DNA from: Arthrobacter sp. Hiyo8
Lineage (GTDB): Bacteria; Actinomycetota; Actinomycetes; Actinomycetales; Micrococcaceae
Assembly: GCA_001549895.1 (NCBI GenBank)
Contig: AP014719.1
Location: 3,410,001 to 3,474,000, forward strand
DNA length: 64,000 nucleotides
Direction: 5' to 3'
In this document: positions 60,355-64,000 of the stretch, one piece after another
Numbering within the stretch: position 1 is the first letter of the stretch
Layout of the letters: each line of letters opens with the position of its first letter
The notes under the pieces: model-generated
The model's database searches: none
What the model was told of the DNA's origin: nothing
The model's input: the letters and a program-made list of their open reading frames with translations, nothing else
Made by a program: the position numbers and the translations under genes

Positions 60355-61626
60355 GTGGCAAAACTCTTGGCTGACATGACCCCGCTTCGCGAAAGCCCCG
60401 CATTCCGCCGCCTGTGGCTGGGGTCTTCGGTGTCGATGGTCGGATCCCAGCTGACCCTGGTTGCCGTGAGCCTCGAGGTCTACAGCATCACCCAACAGAG
60501 CCTTTACGTGGGACTGCTCAGCATCTTTGCCCTGGTTCCGCTGGTGATTGCGGGCTTGTTCGGCGGCGCCCTTTCGGATGCCTATGACCGGCGGAAGGTC
60601 GCCATTGTTGCGTCCCTCGTCCTGTGGGCCTGCAGCGTGGCCCTGGCACTCCAGGCCTGGTTCCAGCTCAACAATGTCTGGATCCTGTTCCTCCTCGTCG
60701 CTATCCAGAGCGGCGCGCAGGGCATCAACGGACCGGCACGCAGCGCCATTATTCCCTTGCTGGTCCGCAAGGAACTGCTGCCCGCCGCCAACGCGTTGAG
60801 CATGCTCAACATGGGCATTTCCATGACGGCAGGCCCCCTGCTGGCCGGTGTGCTGGTCGCGTCGAGCGGTTTTGGCTGGACCTACACGATCGATGCGCTC
60901 AGCTTCGCCTTCGCGCTGTGGAGCCTGTTCAAGCTCCCGGCCCTTCCCGCGGCGGAGAACGCGTCGGCACCCGGGCTGCGCTCCGTCGTCGAGGGCTTCC
61001 GTTTCCTGGGCACCCGGCCCAACCTTCGCATGACGTTCATCATCGACCTCATTGCGATGATCTGCGCCCAGCCCCGTGCCCTCATGCCCGCGATCGGAGC
61101 CACGATGATCGGGGGCGGTGACACCACTGTTGGTGTGCTGCTCGCGTCCGTGGCCGTCGGCGCCTTCCTGACGGGACTGTTCTCCGGGCCCCTGGGGAGG
61201 GTGCGGCGCCAGGGGAGCGCGGTGGTGTGGTCCGTCGCCGGATGGGGCTTCTCCATAGCGGCCTTCGGGCTGGTGGTGGTCCTGGCCGGGGACGCAGGGC
61301 GCGATGGCGTCACGCTGTGGATCATCCCGGCGGCCTTGTGTTGTGCCCTTGCCGGGATCTCGGACTCCGTCAGCGCGGTCTTCCGCACCACCATCCTGCA
61401 ATCGGCCACTCCGGACCACATGCGGGGACGGTTGCAAGGCGTGTTCATTGTGGTGGTTTCCGGTGGTCCGCGCGTGGGGGACATGCTCTCCGGTGGAGTC
61501 ACGAAAGTTCTCAGCGAAGGCTGGGTGCTGCTTCTCGGCGGCGTGCTGTGCGCAGTGCTTGCCTGGTTGGTGGCGCGCGGTCAGCGTGGATTCCTCCAGT
61601 ACGATTCGCTCCACCCGGTGCCTTAG
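60355..61626 (+). CDS. MFS exporter, EntS-like
   Basis: 423 residues, unbroken. Twelve predicted spans; RLWLGSSVSMVGSQLTLVAV, the MFS loop motif GGALSDAYDRRKVAI and HMRGRLQGVFIVVVSGGPRVG, similar to the enterobactin exporter family and macrolide-type exporters. Substrate unknown. It is divergent from the Fur gene, 205 bp apart, so iron or peroxide control is conceivable but no operator is seen beside its own promoter. Confidence 0.83.
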   Translation: MAKLLADMTPLRESPAFRRLWLGSSVSMVGSQLTLVAVSLEVYSITQQSLYVGLLSIFALVPLVIAGLFGGALSDAYDRRKVAIVASLVLWACSVALALQAWFQLNNVWILFLLVAIQSGAQGINGPARSAIIPLLVRKELLPAANALSMLNMGISMTAGPLLAGVLVASSGFGWTYTIDALSFAFALWSLFKLPALPAAENASAPGLRSVVEGFRFLGTRPNLRMTFIIDLIAMICAQPRALMPAIGATMIGGGDTTVGVLLASVAVGAFLTGLFSGPLGRVRRQGSAVVWSVAGWGFSIAAFGLVVVLAGDAGRDGVTLWIIPAALCCALAGISDSVSAVFRTTILQSATPDHMRGRLQGVFIVVVSGGPRVGDMLSGGVTKVLSEGWVLLLGGVLCAVLAWLVARGQRGFLQYDSLHPVP

Positions 61627-61644
61627 CCCGGACCCAGCCCCGCG

Positions 61645-61710
61645 CCCAACTAGCCCGCAGTTGTTGTCGTTATGGCGGCTCAGAACGACAACAAATGCGA
61701 GCTAGTTGGG
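61645..61710. repeat. 66-bp palindrome, copy A5
   Basis: CCCAACTAGCCCGCAGTTGT to GCGAGCTAGTTGGG, exactly 66 bp, 18 bp after the MFS stop and 70 bp before the HtpX start. Confidence 0.9.
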
Positions 61711-61780
61711 CGGAACGTCCGGGCCGCCGTCGGCGTTAATCGGAACAGAACCAAAAGCCGTACTGCAAGAAAGTAGTGAA

Positions 61781-62650
61781 GTGCATAATCATCACAATGG
61801 CCTGAAGACCGCAGCGCTCTTCGGTGTGCTCTGGGCGGTGCTGCTGGGACTCGGTGCCCTGATCGGGGCGAGCACGCGCAGCGCCGGACCCATCTGGATC
61901 ATGGCAGTGATCGGCGTCGCGACAACGGCTTATGGATATTGGAACAGCGACAAGATCGCCATCCGCTCCATGGCCGCGTACCCGGTTTCGGAAGCGGAGG
62001 CTCCGCAGCTGTACCAAATCGTCCGGGAGCTCTCCGTGAGGGCCAACCAACCCATGCCGCGGATCTACGTTTCTCCGACGATGACCCCCAATGCCTTCGC
62101 CACGGGACGCAATCCCAAGAACGCCGCCGTGTGCTGCACCGCGGGGATCTTGAACTTGCTCGACGCGCGCGAACTCCGCGGCGTCCTCGGGCATGAACTC
62201 ATGCACGTCTACAACCGCGACATCCTCACTTCGTCCATCGCGGCCGCCGTCGCCGGCGTCATTACTTCGGTGGGCCAAATGCTGCTGTTCTTCGGCGGCG
62301 GGGACCGGCGGAACGCCAACCCGTTTGCCATGATTGCCATGGCCCTCCTGGCGCCGTTTGCCGCCTCGCTGATCCAGCTCGCCATTTCCCGCACCAGGGA
62401 GTACGACGCCGACCACGACGGCGCGGAGCTCACCGGCGATCCGCTGGCGCTCGCCTCAGCCCTCCGCAGGATCGAAGCAGGCGTGAAGCAGGTGCCGCTG
62501 CCGCAGGATCAGCGCCTCGTGAATACTTCGCACCTGATGATTGCCAACCCGTTCCGCGGCGGTGCCATGACCAAGCTGTTCGCCACCCACCCGCCCATGC
62601 GTGAGCGCATCGAGCGGCTCGAACGGATGGCCGGACGGCCGCTTTCCTAG
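61781..62650 (+). CDS. htpX: HtpX-type membrane zinc protease
   Basis: M48B metalloprotease for membrane protein quality control; 289 residues, unbroken. The zinc motif is HELMHVYNRD, with the third ligand Glu in SRTREYDADHDGAEL and membrane spans at residues about 12-50 and 155-210. GTG 61781 is chosen because it matches the usual short N-terminus (HNHHNGLKTAALFG) with AAGAAAG upstream. A frame open from 61706 would add 25 unlikely residues. Confidence 0.9.
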   Translation: MHNHHNGLKTAALFGVLWAVLLGLGALIGASTRSAGPIWIMAVIGVATTAYGYWNSDKIAIRSMAAYPVSEAEAPQLYQIVRELSVRANQPMPRIYVSPTMTPNAFATGRNPKNAAVCCTAGILNLLDARELRGVLGHELMHVYNRDILTSSIAAAVAGVITSVGQMLLFFGGGDRRNANPFAMIAMALLAPFAASLIQLAISRTREYDADHDGAELTGDPLALASALRRIEAGVKQVPLPQDQRLVNTSHLMIANPFRGGAMTKLFATHPPMRERIERLERMAGRPLS

Positions 62651-62700
62651 CCAGCGGTCCCGTAGATCGCCCTACCGGCCGCGTCCGACGACGGGCGGCT

Positions 62701-64000
62701 TCATGCGAACAAGCCCTCACCAATGAAGCCGCCCGCCTTGATGCCCGGAGGCACCGCGAACAGGCCGGAGCCCGTGTGCTTGAGGTACTCCAGGGCCAGC
62801 TTGTCGCTCTTTGCCATCGTCATCTGCATGGGCACGTAGTGCGTCCGCGGGTCCTTGACGAAGGCGATGAAGAACAGGCCTGCATCGAGGTGGCCGAGCC
62901 CGTCCGAACCGTCGGCGTAGTTGTATCCGCGGCGAAGCATCTTCACGCCGTTGTTCTGGTCCGCGTGGGCGAGGCGGACGTGGGAATCGATGGGAATCAG
63001 CGGCTCGCCATCGCGGCCCTTGATTGCGAAGTCCGGCACCGTGAATTCTTCCCTCCGGACAACGGCGCTCCGGCACCTTTCGTGCGGCCGATCAGCCCTT
63101 CCTGTTCGCGGAGCGAGGTCCGGTCCCAGATCTCGATATGCATCCGAATCCGGCGGGAGACAAGGTAGCTGCCTCCCGCCATCCACGCTTCACCCGGGCG
63201 GGTTCCGGCGGTGGCCCAGACGTGCTCGTTGAGGAGTGCCGTGCCTTCCGACTTCAGGTTGGCCGTGCCGTCCTTGAAGCCGAAGAGGTTGCGCGCGGTG
63301 GTCTGGCCAGGGAGGTGGACGAGGTGCGGCCGAACCCCAGCTGGGACCAGCGGACGCGCACCTTGCCGAAGCCGATGCGTGCGAGGTTCCGGATCGCGTG
63401 CACGGCGACCTGCGGATCGTCGGCGCACGCCTGGACCACAATGTCGCCGCCGGTACGCGCGGCCTCGAGGGCATCGCCGGGGAAATGCGGCAAGTCGATC
63501 AGGGCATCGGGCCTGCGGCCCTCCAGCCCGAAGCGCGGCTTGCCGTCCTTTTCGAAAAGGCCCGGCCAAAGCCGAACGTCAACGTCAGCTTGCCGGCCGC
63601 CAGATCGAGGGCTTCCCGGTGTCTTCAGGCGGCGCGTCGTAGGGCCGTCGACGGCGCCCGTCGCGCCGGTCGTGCGACCGGTGGTCATGGCTTCGGCCGC
63701 GGCGGTCCAGTCCTTCAGGAGCTGGATCAGTGCGGCGCGGTCCTCAACCGTCACGTCGAAGGCAGCGATGTGGAGGCGATCCTGGGCGGGAGTGATGATC
63801 CCGGCCTGGCGCTCGCCGTAAAAGGGAACGACGTCGCTTGCCGCGGGCGCCGCTTGAGCTGCCACCGCATCGTGGCTGAGGTATCCGGCGGCAAGGCCTG
63901 CCACTGCACCGGCACCGCCCACGCCGGCGAGGGAGAACAGTCCTCGACGGGACAGGCCGCGCTTGCCGCCGTGGTCCTTGGCAGCGGACGCAACGGCCGC
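62701..64000 (-). CDS. DyP-type haem peroxidase, Tat-exported, EfeB-like (partial, frame-broken)
   Basis: The gene runs off the right edge, so the first residues are missing. The Tat motif LSRRGLFSLAGVGGAGAVAG is just inside the window. Then FYGERQAGIITPAQDRL, GFKDGTANLKSEGTALLNEH (the DyP GxxDG motif with catalytic Asp) and, near the C-terminus, HVRLAHADQNN and RGYNYADG. Visible breaks are near 63310 and 63060. The stretch TRRLKTPGSPRS (about 63600-63660) hides three compensating deletions; other frames give DAPPEDTGEALDLAAGKL. The protein is probably the peroxidase of an iron-uptake system whose other genes would be outside the window. Confidence 0.88.

Overview
The window is high-GC actinobacterial DNA. 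The gene content, menaquinone genes, Fur-linked catalase, 4-aminobutyrate genes and many apparently leaderless starts fit a Micrococcaceae soil bacterium of the Arthrobacter / Paenarthrobacter / Pseudarthrobacter group. This is an inference from protein character, not a database match. I see no tRNA, rRNA, CRISPR array, prophage or transposase.

A caution applies to every gene. About two thirds of the proteins are broken into two to seven reading frames, and every break I could resolve is a single missing base. Most lie in runs of G or C. No break needs an inserted base. I infer roughly 80 such deletions and read them as sequencing or assembly error, not gene decay. Broken genes are therefore annotated over their full reconstructed span, with approximate break sites given.

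Layout. 0-8.6 kb: a glycogen-debranching-like enzyme, then a sugar ABC transporter with a GH32 fructosidase and a LacI repressor, with matching operators at both ends. 8.9-21.8 kb: menaquinone synthesis (menC, menD, menF, menG, a menJ-like reductase, a polyprenyl diphosphate synthase), interrupted by a PhoX phosphatase with a Pho-box-like site and a polar amino acid ABC transporter. 22-24.5 kb: an AbiEi/DUF559 gene bracketed by two 86-bp elements, a SMI1/KNR4-like gene and a TRIC-type channel. 24.5-38.9 kb: a sulfur block with sirohydrochlorin chelatase, sulfite reductase, cysH-cysD-cysN, a sulfonate-type ABC transporter, a luciferase-like monooxygenase, cysG, an FprA ferredoxin reductase and an MBL/rhodanese protein. 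The products would take sulfate through APS to sulfite and sulfide, build siroheme for the reductase, and import organosulfur compounds. Three transcription units in this block share one promoter architecture.

39-50 kb: a GntR/MFS pair, PucR with a 4-aminobutyrate catabolic pair, a RarD-like exporter, a second FprA and an amidase. 50-58 kb: a GAF regulator with aldehyde dehydrogenase, alcohol dehydrogenase and DUF779 (alcohol/aldehyde oxidation), an amino acid permease and a DUF2461 protein. 58-64 kb: catalase with its Fur-type regulator, an MFS exporter, HtpX and the partial gene of a Tat-exported DyP peroxidase running off the right edge.

The most unusual content is non-coding: a 66-bp palindrome in five copies, one of them in frame inside menF; convergent arrays of a GTGAGCGAGCGTCGG-type unit at four places; and an 86-bp palindromic pair flanking an endonuclease-like gene.
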